Assembly: GCA_937941745.1 (NCBI GenBank)
Contig: CALDGV010000009.1
Coordinates: forward strand, 1-5,540
DNA from: an uncultured Prosthecobacter sp.
Lineage (GTDB): Bacteria > Verrucomicrobiota > Verrucomicrobiia > Verrucomicrobiales > Verrucomicrobiaceae
Direction: 5' to 3'
DNA: 5,540 nt
Made by a program: the position numbers and the translations under genes
Notes under the pieces: model-generated
What the model saw: the letters and a program-made list of their open reading frames with translations, nothing else
Databases searched by the model: none
What the model was told of the DNA's origin: nothing
Shown: positions 1-5,540 of the stretch, piece after piece
Layout of the letters: each line of letters starts with the position of its first letter
How positions within the stretch are numbered: position 1 is the first letter of the stretch

Positions 1-136
1 GAATGGATGATTTAGAATGTGACGAGGCGTAGATTGCCTAATGGTGTAAATCTGCAAGGCAAGTTTGTCTGCTTGCACTGGAAAGTCTTGCGATGGGCAC
101 TTTTTAAGAATCTCATTCTGCCTTCGACTTGTCTTT
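1..136. other. AT-richer non-coding stretch downstream of the VanZ-like gene
   Basis: No gene is supportable here. By hand count the first 120 bases are about 43% G+C, clearly lower than the roughly 60-70% of most coding lines in the window. A weak inverted repeat (TGCAAG at 53-58, CTTGCA at 72-77, 13-nt spacer) lies 60-85 nt past the stop of the minus-strand VanZ-like gene. It has a short stem and no convincing U-tract on that strand, so I do not call it a terminator. The stretch may mark the end of the gene cluster. Confidence 0.5.
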
Positions 137-1027
137 TTATTCTTTGATCAAGCTCAGGCGAGTTAGAGTCAGGCGTGCAGCGGGAGTTTCCGGAGCCAGA
201 AATACCACCAGTTGCCGGACTTTCTTGGGCTGCTTTCCCTTAGGCCATAAAACACGCAGATGGTTTTGTGGCGGACTCATCCAGCCGCTTGTGCGCAGCT
301 TTGTTTGGTGCGCATCGTCCAAATCAACCCTGACGCCGACTTCGACCGCGGCGTCGGCTTCCAGCTCGCCTTGAAGCTCAAGTCCCACGAAGTCGCTCCA
401 ATCGTTTCCCAGGGCATTCAGGTGCGCGGTTGCTGGTCGATCCTGCTGGCTCAGCAGCACGATTTGCCCCTCTTTTTTCCAAGTTTCCTGTTCTTTGTTT
501 GGCTGGACGGTCCAAAACAGGCTCAACCGCTTTCCATGGGGCCCGAGTAGTTCGGGAAAAGATGCATGGGCTTGCCAGATGGTCCCACCCACCTCGGCCA
601 GCCATGCGCCGGGTGGTGCCAGTATGAAAAAAACAGCCAGCAGATTCATGAGACCTCGCCGGATGTGTCCCGGCGTCATTTTTGCGAAGTTCAATAGGCT
701 GCCGCCGAGAACGCCGACCAAGCCCCATCCAAAATCCTGCATGCTTGCCGTCCGCCCGAACCAAGGTTGCACCCATTCCATCAGCGCGGCTGCCAGGATT
801 GTTCCCAGGGCGACACGCAGAGAGTTCAGCCAGCCTGAACTGCGACCGGAGGCGAGCGCGATGCAAGCGACTCCCATGAGCGGCGCATGCATTCGGTTCA
901 AACACTCGCCACGCCATCCCGCCGACCATTCGTGCGGCAGTGGCAGCAGTAAGCCGCCCACAGTCGCGGCTATCACAGCCACCACTTTGATGGACGTATT
1001 GCCTCGCTGTCGATGTTTCAGGCTCAT
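137..1027 (-). CDS. VanZ-like membrane protein with C-terminal soluble domain
   Basis: This 296-residue protein has two parts. The N-terminal half (about residues 14-145) has roughly four hydrophobic segments: about 14-31, 47-60, 69-86 with 97-114, and 125-143. It carries the VanZ-family signature after the third segment: E84, Q87, G91-R92, S95 and D98, followed by a glycine-rich helix (G100, G102, G105, G108, G109). The C-terminal half (about 150-296) is soluble and appears rich in beta strands. It contains NDWSDFVGLELQG-type and LDDAH segments and ends in alternating hydrophobic residues, which suggests a carbohydrate-binding-like or jelly-roll sandwich outside the membrane. VanZ itself is linked to teicoplanin resistance, but VanZ-like proteins are common in exopolysaccharide clusters and their biochemical role is poorly known. 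The ATG at 1027 places a short basic N-terminus before the first membrane segment; no Shine-Dalgarno is seen. The gene lies 133 nt after the GT-C gene on the same strand, so it could be the last gene of that operon or have its own promoter. Family call fairly sure; function unknown. Confidence 0.8.
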   Translation of the reverse strand: MSLKHRQRGNTSIKVVAVIAATVGGLLLPLPHEWSAGWRGECLNRMHAPLMGVACIALASGRSSGWLNSLRVALGTILAAALMEWVQPWFGRTASMQDFGWGLVGVLGGSLLNFAKMTPGHIRRGLMNLLAVFFILAPPGAWLAEVGGTIWQAHASFPELLGPHGKRLSLFWTVQPNKEQETWKKEGQIVLLSQQDRPATAHLNALGNDWSDFVGLELQGELEADAAVEVGVRVDLDDAHQTKLRTSGWMSPPQNHLRVLWPKGKQPKKVRQLVVFLAPETPAARLTLTRLSLIKE

Positions 1028-1160
1028 TCGATAGAAAAGGCTGCGGGTGTGACCTTGTTAGCGCGTCACGTCAAGACATGCATTCTGGTCCGGTGGCCGC
1101 GGTGTCAACGTGGCTTGTCAGTCTTTGTTTCTTCAGCCAGGCGGTGGCGGTGTCCCATCT
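1028..1160. other. Intergenic gap between GT-C and VanZ-like genes
   Basis: These 133 nt separate the stop of the GT-C glycosyltransferase gene from the start of the VanZ-like gene, both on the minus strand. On that strand there is a perfect TTGACA (1108 down to 1103), but no good -10 hexamer follows at 16-18 nt; the best candidate, AATGCA, matches TATAAT at only two positions. I saw no strong hairpin followed by a U-tract. The gap is long enough for a promoter or a processing site, but the sequence does not decide between them. Confidence 0.35.
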
Positions 1161-2729
1161 TCAAAGTCGTTTATAGACACGCATCCTGCCAATGAGACCG
1201 GGACTTCTTGTGACAGTTTGCTCAAACTCCATTGCCCAGGAAGCATGGGAGTTGTCCAGCGCTGCCTCCAGCAGACGTTCGTGTTCTTTACGCTGGTTTG
1301 CTGGCACAGACAGATCCACAAACACCCGGGTGATCTTCAAACGGTCCAGATGTTCAAGCAGTTCCTTGGGGGTGTTGAAGGCAGGCTTGTAGCCGCGTCC
1401 CATCCAGTCACTGGAAGACAGTTCCTTGCTGCCCCGATAGACTCTAAGCGGGGAAGGGGATCGCTGTGGGCAGTCGAAGGCCGCAGCCGCGATGACCGCT
1501 CCTTCGCCGCGCGGGTCTGATGCCACCAGCCAGTTTGTTTGCCGTGATATCGCTTCTGCAGGCACTCCGGCGCGTGCCACGGATGTGGAGAATCCGCTCA
1601 CGCGCTTCTCCGGCCAGCCGACCATGGGCAAAGCTGCGGCCATCATCGCCAAGAGGGCGATCGCCTGACCGCGTGAGCCGGGTTGCCAGAGTATCCCGGT
1701 CGCTGTCACCACTCCCGCCAGCAGCACTGGCATGGCGGGCAGGAGGTAGCGTTCCGTCATGCCCGCCGGCACCAGCAGGATGATGAGCAGCGCTCCAAAG
1801 GCCAGGGCACCAAGCGCCGCTGACTGCGTTGCGTGCTTACCGCGTCCGCCCCGGCCCAGCCACAACATCAGCACCACGCCTGCGGGGGCCAGCAGCGCCA
1901 GAGGCCATCCCAGCGCGCGGGGCAGCGCCTTCAGGTAGTAGGCCATCGCCTCAGGCAGAAACTCGGCCAGCGAAACATGCAGCATGCCTTCCGCTGTGAT
2001 TTTCGAGGAATACAACATCCAAGGCGCCGCTATCAGGAGCACAGGCACCCCGCAGAGCCACCAGGACACCCGCTTCAACAGCCCCAGACTCCCACAGAGC
2101 AGCGTCGCCAGCGGAGGAATCACACACAGCCCCATGGCCGATCCCTTGGTGAGGATTGCGGCTGCTGCCACCAAGCCGAAACCTAAAGACCGCCGCACTG
2201 TGGGCCGGTTTAGGTAATCACGCCAGATCAGCGCTGCCGTCAGACCCAGCAGGACCACCAGAGTGTCGGACATTACCAGTTGTATCTGCTTCAAGCCCGT
2301 CGGCAGCATGCTCATGAGCAGCGCCGACACCACCCCGGCCCTTGTGCCCCCGGCCTTTGACACAATCCGGTAGAGCACAGCGCATAGCGCCGCACCCAGC
2401 GCTGCCTGTAAAACAAACAGTGCTGGAGCCGAAGCCCCTGGCAGCATCCACGCGCCTGCCAGCAGGTAATAACCCGGAGGATAGTGTCCCAGGGCGACTT
2501 TCGGAAAGTCCGCGTAGTATTGCTGGGCGAAGGTCATGGGCGGCTGCTTCCAGCCTCCCGCCAGATAGTCGCGCAGCATCAGGCTCGTCACCGCATGCGC
2601 CGCCTCATCCGGGTCACCGGCCAGGTCCGACTCCCAGGCACCACGCGTGGTGATGAACACCAAGTTCAAGATCAGGCAGGTCGCGAAGACAAGCCAGGTA
2701 AGGCGGCGGCGGAAAAGAAGGGCGTGCAT
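1161..2729 (-). CDS. GT-C family membrane glycosyltransferase (GT39/ArnT-like)
   Basis: This 522-residue polytopic membrane protein resembles the ArnT/PMT-like glycosyltransferases, which move a sugar from a polyprenyl- or dolichyl-phosphate carrier to an acceptor on the outer face of the cytoplasmic membrane. Evidence: a first membrane helix (about 11-28) is followed by an external loop with the acidic motif D39-P-D41-E42-A-A-H45, the position of the catalytic or metal-binding acidic residues in GT-C enzymes. Further along are the YPPGYY motif (83-88), a run of hydrophobic helices (about 100-120, 132-170, 182-215, 222-240, 270-291, 303-322, 330-347, 355-371), the family-typical LTKG (193-196) and ERYLLP (326-331). 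Residues from about 375 form a soluble C-terminal domain, also typical of this fold. The start at 2729 lies 26 nt after the stop of the upstream methyltransferase gene, so co-transcription is likely; no Shine-Dalgarno is visible. Donor and acceptor cannot be read from sequence. In this setting a surface glycan or glycolipid is the likely target (inference). Confidence 0.85.
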   Translation of the reverse strand: MHALLFRRRLTWLVFATCLILNLVFITTRGAWESDLAGDPDEAAHAVTSLMLRDYLAGGWKQPPMTFAQQYYADFPKVALGHYPPGYYLLAGAWMLPGASAPALFVLQAALGAALCAVLYRIVSKAGGTRAGVVSALLMSMLPTGLKQIQLVMSDTLVVLLGLTAALIWRDYLNRPTVRRSLGFGLVAAAAILTKGSAMGLCVIPPLATLLCGSLGLLKRVSWWLCGVPVLLIAAPWMLYSSKITAEGMLHVSLAEFLPEAMAYYLKALPRALGWPLALLAPAGVVLMLWLGRGGRGKHATQSAALGALAFGALLIILLVPAGMTERYLLPAMPVLLAGVVTATGILWQPGSRGQAIALLAMMAAALPMVGWPEKRVSGFSTSVARAGVPAEAISRQTNWLVASDPRGEGAVIAAAAFDCPQRSPSPLRVYRGSKELSSSDWMGRGYKPAFNTPKELLEHLDRLKITRVFVDLSVPANQRKEHERLLEAALDNSHASWAMEFEQTVTRSPGLIGRMRVYKRL

Positions 2730-2755
2730 GGTGCGGTGCGGCTTGAGAGGGGCTT

Positions 2756-3469
2756 TCAGGCCAGCGGCTTTTGCGCCAGCACCAGGTACTGGCCTCCCAG
2801 CGGCACGCGGCGCAGCCAGCGCTCCAGCGGACGCAGCGCCGCCAGCCTGGCCGGGAAGAAAAACAGGTGGTCCGTCCTCAGCACCTTCAGTCCCGCCTGC
2901 CTCAAGAGGTGCCTCGCCTGATGTGGGTAGAGCATCTGTGCGTCCCGGTCAAACGGCACCCGGCTCATCACCCAGTGAACAGCCGGGTTCCAGCGGTTGT
3001 TCTCCCAGAAGGCAAACACGCCGCCGGGCTTCAAGCTTTCAAACACCAGCCGCACGGCTTCCTTGCGCTGGTCCGGCGGGATGTGATGAAAAACCCCGTT
3101 CGTAAAGGCCAGGTCGAAGTGTTGCCGAGGAACCGCGTCCGCCTCCGCCACGAAGGCCGCTTCGGTCCAAGGGACGGCCCGTTTCGCCTCCGTGATCGAG
3201 TCCTGAGAAGGGTCGTAACCGGTGTAAGACCCGATTCCCAGTCCATCGCGCAGGAAGACCGCCGAGGTGCCGGTCCCACATCCAAAATCCAGGCAGTTGC
3301 CAGGCTCCAAGCCCAGCCGTGCCATCCGAGCGCGTATGTGGCCCACTCTGCCTTCTGCATAATATTCTTTGCTCTCGCCCGTCAGCCGCAGCCCCTGGTT
3401 GAGCGCCGCGTCGTAATCTGCCGCATAGGCGTCAAATTCGGCGAGAGTTTTTTCTTCGGAAGTTCCCAT
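2756..3469 (-). CDS. Class I SAM-dependent methyltransferase
   Basis: With the ATG at 3469 the product is 237 residues, a normal size for a small Rossmann-fold methyltransferase. The SAM-binding motif I is LDFGCGTG (60-67). The end of strand beta-2 has the acidic residue in GYDPS (84-88). Motif post-II/IV is FDLAFTNGVFHHI (118-130), and the conserved LKPGG turn is at 146-150. A phenylalanine- and arginine-rich stretch (203-222) precedes the last strand. The frame stays open upstream to an ATG at 3622, but that start would overlap the divergent cysC coding region by 72 nt and add about 51 residues with no family counterpart, so I chose 3469; an ATG at 3481 is a close alternative. No start has a clear Shine-Dalgarno. 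The gene is probably first in an operon with the GT-C gene and divergent from cysC. The substrate is unknown; a sugar, lipid carrier or small molecule is possible. Family call sure, exact start moderately sure. Confidence 0.83.
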   Translation of the reverse strand: MGTSEEKTLAEFDAYAADYDAALNQGLRLTGESKEYYAEGRVGHIRARMARLGLEPGNCLDFGCGTGTSAVFLRDGLGIGSYTGYDPSQDSITEAKRAVPWTEAAFVAEADAVPRQHFDLAFTNGVFHHIPPDQRKEAVRLVFESLKPGGVFAFWENNRWNPAVHWVMSRVPFDRDAQMLYPHQARHLLRQAGLKVLRTDHLFFFPARLAALRPLERWLRRVPLGGQYLVLAQKPLA

Positions 3470-3550
3470 TGGCAGGAACATAACCAAAATGCCGCAAAGC
3501 CAAAGCGTTGGCTTGATATTTGCGAACAATGGCACCACTTCGACGGCAGC
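3470..3550. promoter_or_regulatory. Divergent intergenic region between methyltransferase and cysC
   Basis: These 81 nt separate the two divergent start codons (methyltransferase on minus, cysC on plus), so promoters for both genes are expected here or inside the opposite coding sequence. I could not identify a convincing -35/-10 pair on either strand. The most obvious element is a perfect inverted repeat at 3497-3514, listed separately. The regulatory role is inferred from gene arrangement, not from recognised promoter boxes. Confidence 0.5.
3497..3514. repeat. Perfect 7-bp inverted repeat, candidate operator
   Basis: AAGCCAA (3497-3503) and TTGGCTT (3508-3514) are perfect inverted copies around the 4-nt centre AGCG. 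The element sits inside the short divergent intergenic region, 27 nt left-edge to methyltransferase start and 36 nt right-edge to cysC start. It could bind a dimeric regulator controlling one or both genes, or form a hairpin in the 5' leader of either message. No T-run follows on the plus strand, which argues against an intrinsic terminator. I do not recognise the motif as the site of a known regulator family. Confidence 0.45.
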
Positions 3551-4162
3551 ATGAAGACTGAGAATGTGACATGGACACAGTCCAAAATACCACGCGAGCA
3601 GAGATGGGGGAGCCTGTCCCAAAAAGGCGCGGTGATCTGGCTGACCGGGCTGTCTGGAGCGGGCAAGACAACCCTAGCCGTGGGCGTCGAGCATTGGCTG
3701 CAACAGCGTGGCAGGCATTGCTTCGTCCTTGATGGAGACAACTTGAGGCACGGACTGTGCGGAGATCTGGGCTTTTCCGAAGCCGATCGTGTTGAAAATG
3801 TACGCAGGGCTGGCGAGGCTGCCAAATTGATGGCTGAGTCGGGCATCATTGCCATTTGCGCGCTCATTTCTCCTTTCGCTGCCGAGAGGGGCCGCCTGCG
3901 AGCAGTCTGTGAGGCCGACGGAATCCCATTTGCGGAGATTTTTATCAGCACGCCATTGGCGCTGTGTGAGGAGAGGGACGTTAAGGGACTCTACAAGCGC
4001 GCACGTTTGGGAGAGATCAAAATGTTCACAGGCATCGACTCTCCTTATGAGTCGCCTGAAGCTCCTGACTTGGTGATTAACACGGGGCAAATCACCATTG
4101 TCGAAGGCATCGGCCTTCTGGGCGGTCACATTCATGACCAGACCCAGATCTCTCCCGATTGA
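3551..4162 (+). CDS. cysC: Adenylylsulfate (APS) kinase
   Basis: CysC phosphorylates adenosine 5'-phosphosulfate with ATP at the 3' hydroxyl to give PAPS, in the cytoplasm. PAPS feeds sulfate reduction or serves as sulfate donor for sulfotransferases. The 203-residue product has the usual family length and motifs: Walker A GLSGAGKTT (33-41), DGDNLRHGL (61-69) for APS binding, DLGFS (72-76), R80 with EN-RR (82-86), the ISPF segment with S107 in the place of the conserved active-site serine, the KGLYKRAR segment (145-152) and FTGIDSPYE (159-167). The ATG at 3551 was chosen because homology begins shortly after it; the frame is open much further upstream, but only as a shadow of the opposite methyltransferase gene. 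It is a stand-alone kinase, not fused to CysN or an ATP sulfurylase, and no sulfurylase gene is in the window. It is the only plus-strand gene, divergent from one methyltransferase and convergent with another. By hand count its G+C is about 57%, slightly below its neighbours. In a glycan cluster it may supply PAPS for sulfation (inference). Confidence 0.95.
   Translation: MKTENVTWTQSKIPREQRWGSLSQKGAVIWLTGLSGAGKTTLAVGVEHWLQQRGRHCFVLDGDNLRHGLCGDLGFSEADRVENVRRAGEAAKLMAESGIIAICALISPFAAERGRLRAVCEADGIPFAEIFISTPLALCEERDVKGLYKRARLGEIKMFTGIDSPYESPEAPDLVINTGQITIVEGIGLLGGHIHDQTQISPD
4118..4147 (+). other. Two-part stem-loop near the 3' end of cysC
   Basis: CTGGG (4118-4122) pairs with CCCAG (4143-4147), and inside it GGTCA (4124-4128) pairs with TGACC (4135-4139) around the 6-nt loop CATTCA, with a small 1x3 internal loop between the two stems. 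It lies in the last codons of cysC, ending 12 nt before its stop codon. There is no following T-run, so it is not a standard intrinsic terminator. It may be chance, or a 3'-end structure in the convergent region, where the 40 nt between the two stop codons (4163-4202) show no other clear terminator. Confidence 0.25.
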
Positions 4163-4202
4163 AACGCGTATTCAGGGGCGGAAGAACCGGGGTGGAGTGT
4201 TG

Positions 4203-5015
4203 CTACTTGGTGCAGATGAGGGACACACTCGAAAGAACGCGTCCAAACAGGACCCGCCGCAGCTTGTGTGGGACCACCGCCAGCAATGACTCCAAAAGCA
4301 GGAGCATGTGCCATCCAGGTCTGCCGAGCCGGGCGATGCTGTGACGTGCGACCTCCACCCGGGAGAAGCCCGCGTTCATGGCGATCCGCGCCAGCTCTCC
4401 ATGAGTCCATTCTTTCAGATGAAAACCTTCCGGTGTGTTTGAAAAGTAACGGGAAATGTCGTGCGGCCCTGAATAGCGGTGCGGCGTGTCTAGAACGTAG
4501 CGGCCGCCAGGCCTGAGGGCCTCATAAACCATGTGGAAATGATCGGGAACTTCTTCCGGGTGAATGTGTTCCAGAAACTGATAGCTGAAGGCCAGATCCG
4601 CGCTTGCGGGCGGCAAGGCCAGATGACAGCCGTCGTAGATGACAAGCTCGAAGTTGGCCGGCTTGTGCGGAGTGCCCGACTGGTCGGAAATATCGGCGGC
4701 GAACACCTTTCTGGCCTTGGCCGCCACCGCGAAGGCGAAACGGCAGTCTCCCGGCGCGATTTCTAAAAAATCCGTTTCCGGTGTCAAGAAGCGCTCAACG
4801 AAGCGAAGACGCGCGTTGACGGCCTTGATGCATTCACTCTCAGTGTCCCGCCGGGTCAGGCGGGGATGGTCTGGAACCCTCTCAAAAAGCTCCTGGTACA
4901 AGGTGGCGTAAAGCGCGGGCCTTTCCGCGCGTGTGGCGGCGCGCAGCCGGTCGGCCAGTTCTTTTTCGACAAGAAAGTGATTCCGCAGTTGGGCGAGGGT
5001 TCTTTGTGAACTCAT
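4203..5015 (-). CDS. Class I SAM-dependent methyltransferase (type 11-like)
   Basis: This 270-residue protein has an N-terminal helical extension (about 1-80) before the Rossmann core. Motif I is FLEIAPGDCRFAF (82-94), where the usual first glycine of the E/D-x-G-x-G loop is alanine (A87) while G89 is kept. The strand beta-2 acidic residue is D108 in the FAADIS segment (105-110). DGCHLALPPASADLAFSYQ (128-146) covers motifs II-IV, followed by LEHIHPEEV (148-156), and LRPGG (167-171) is the conserved turn before the next strand. The PHDISRYF segment (184-191) and KEWTHGEL (201-208) are typical of methyltransferases found beside glycosyltransferases. The start at 5015 overlaps the stop of the upstream GT4 gene in the sequence ATGA, a strong sign of translational coupling; no separate Shine-Dalgarno is seen. 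It probably methylates a sugar, glycan or lipid-linked intermediate in the same pathway as the GT4 enzyme (inference); the exact substrate is unknown. It converges with cysC across 40 nt. Confidence 0.85.
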   Translation of the reverse strand: MSSQRTLAQLRNHFLVEKELADRLRAATRAERPALYATLYQELFERVPDHPRLTRRDTESECIKAVNARLRFVERFLTPETDFLEIAPGDCRFAFAVAAKARKVFAADISDQSGTPHKPANFELVIYDGCHLALPPASADLAFSYQFLEHIHPEEVPDHFHMVYEALRPGGRYVLDTPHRYSGPHDISRYFSNTPEGFHLKEWTHGELARIAMNAGFSRVEVARHSIARLGRPGWHMLLLLESLLAVVPHKLRRVLFGRVLSSVSLICTK

Positions 5016-5540
5016 GCGTTTGGGGTGGGGGATGAAATCAAGCGTTCCATGATATGCAGGTGTTGTCGAGCGCAGTTGCTCCAGGAGAATGTCCTGCCAA
5101 AGTCGGCGATGGCCTTTTCATCCGCTGGTCGTTGCAGGACATATGCCAGCGCCGAGGCGTATTCACACACTTCACGTCCTGCCACCAGCGCGTGAGGCGT
5201 GTTCTCCCCGCGCAGCACCTCGTGGATGCCGCCTACATCGGTGCTGACAAAAGGGCGGCCGCAGGCCAGCGCTTCAAGCACCACATTGGGCAGTCCTTCA
5301 TTATGGCTGCTGAGGCAGACGGTGTCGGCAGCCCGCATGTGCTCCGCCACCTCCGCCGGTGGCACTCGCCCCCGCCAGTGCAACTGGCCGCTGATTCCAA
5401 GGCGTTTCGCAAGTTCGCGCAGGTTCTTTTCCAGCGGACCGCTTCCGATCAATGCCAGATGAAGTTCAGTGCCTCGCTCCCTGATTGCGGCGATGCTTTG
5501 AATCAGAAGGTCGATGCCTTTGACAGGCAGAAAATTCCCC
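5012..5540 (-). CDS. Glycosyltransferase family 4, C-terminal part (cut by window edge)
   Basis: The frame is open without a stop from 5012 to the right edge, giving the last 175 residues of a GT-B-fold retaining glycosyltransferase that transfers a sugar from a nucleotide-sugar donor in the cytoplasm. In fragment numbering, the opening NFLPVKGIDLL segment (2-12) matches the start of the GT4 C-terminal (donor-binding) domain, followed by ALIGSGPL (29-36), WRGRVP (56-61), and SSHNEGLPNVVLEALACG (77-94). This last segment holds the EX7E pair E81 and E89, which contact the donor nucleotide-sugar. VSTDVGGIHEVL (98-109) also fits the family. A TTG at 5452 is an internal leucine codon, not the start; the N-terminal acceptor domain (commonly about 180-200 residues) lies outside the window. 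The stop overlaps the start of the downstream methyltransferase gene by 4 nt, so the two are co-translated. A role in polysaccharide or glycoconjugate assembly is likely; the sugar specificity cannot be told. Confidence 0.92.
   Translation of the reverse strand, partial: GNFLPVKGIDLLIQSIAAIRERGTELHLALIGSGPLEKNLRELAKRLGISGQLHWRGRVPPAEVAEHMRAADTVCLSSHNEGLPNVVLEALACGRPFVSTDVGGIHEVLRGENTPHALVAGREVCEYASALAYVLQRPADEKAIADFGRTFSWSNCARQHLHIMERLISSPTPNA

Noticed and set aside
53..77. TGCAAG/CTTGCA inverted repeat as terminator of the minus-strand operon
   Set aside because: Only a 6-bp stem with a 13-nt loop and no good U-tract on the minus strand.
378..1034. Open frames of 183 residues (minus, 378-929) and 179 residues (plus, 495-1034) over the VanZ-like gene
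   Set aside because: Both overlap a gene with clear family signature and membrane pattern, and their translations show no recognisable motifs and biased Arg/Ala/Pro content.
1049..1069. GTGAC-N11-GTCAC inverted repeat upstream of the VanZ-like gene as a CRP/FNR-like site
   Set aside because: The arms are only 5 bp and the spacing is wrong for CRP/FNR sites (which have a 6-nt spacer in TGTGA-N6-TCACA); easily chance.
1079..1108. TTGACA on the minus strand upstream of the VanZ-like gene as a sigma70 promoter
   Set aside because: No acceptable -10 hexamer at 16-18 nt; best match is two of six positions.
1833..2653. Plus-strand open frames rich in Gln, Arg and His opposite the GT-C gene
   Set aside because: They are antisense shadows of a well-supported membrane glycosyltransferase; the low-complexity composition reflects complementing Leu/Ala-rich codons.
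2771..3550. Long plus-strand open frame continuous with cysC, suggesting a 463-residue protein
   Set aside because: The extra 260 residues lie opposite the methyltransferase gene, show no domain features and are rich in Arg, Gln and Pro as expected for an antisense shadow in GC-rich DNA. CysC homology begins only after 3551.
3470..3622. N-terminal extension of the 2756-3469 methyltransferase to an ATG at 3622, including a membrane-segment-like stretch
   Set aside because: It would overlap cysC by 72 nt and translate the intergenic region; the hydrophobic look is a by-product of frame. Known small methyltransferases do not need it.

Overview
The window looks like part of a bacterial cell-surface or exopolysaccharide gene cluster from a GC-rich organism. 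Hand-counted lines give about 60-70% G+C in most genes. It holds six supportable protein genes, one cut by the right edge, and no RNA genes, insertion sequences or CRISPR arrays that I could see. A Verrucomicrobiota- or Planctomycetota-like source would fit the protein style, the GC content and the lack of clear Shine-Dalgarno sequences. That is only an impression, because the window contains no phylogenetic marker.

Layout: five genes read on the minus strand and one on the plus strand. From the right edge leftward, the 3' part of a GT4-family glycosyltransferase (5012-5540) overlaps by 4 nt (ATGA) a class I SAM-dependent methyltransferase (4203-5015). These two are almost certainly translated from one message. 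Next comes a plus-strand adenylylsulfate (APS) kinase gene, cysC (3551-4162), which converges on the methyltransferase across 40 nt. Divergent from cysC, and separated from it by 81 nt, is a second methyltransferase gene (2756-3469). Its stop lies 26 nt before a GT-C/ArnT-like membrane glycosyltransferase gene (1161-2729). After a 133-nt gap comes a VanZ-like membrane protein with a C-terminal soluble domain (137-1027). The first 136 nt are AT-richer (about 43% G+C) and carry no recognisable gene.

How the genes may work together (inference): the cytoplasmic GT4 enzyme and the membrane GT-C enzyme would build or extend a surface glycan. The methyltransferases could modify sugars or the glycan end. 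The VanZ-like protein belongs to a type often found in exopolysaccharide clusters. CysC makes PAPS, the donor for sulfation, which raises the possibility of a sulfated glycan, although no sulfotransferase is visible here. The most notable non-coding signal is a perfect 7-bp inverted repeat with a 4-nt centre (3497-3514) between the divergent cysC and methyltransferase starts. I saw no clear evidence of an entirely new system. The points most worth checking are the CysC-glycan link, the VanZ/soluble-domain fusion and the divergent palindrome.
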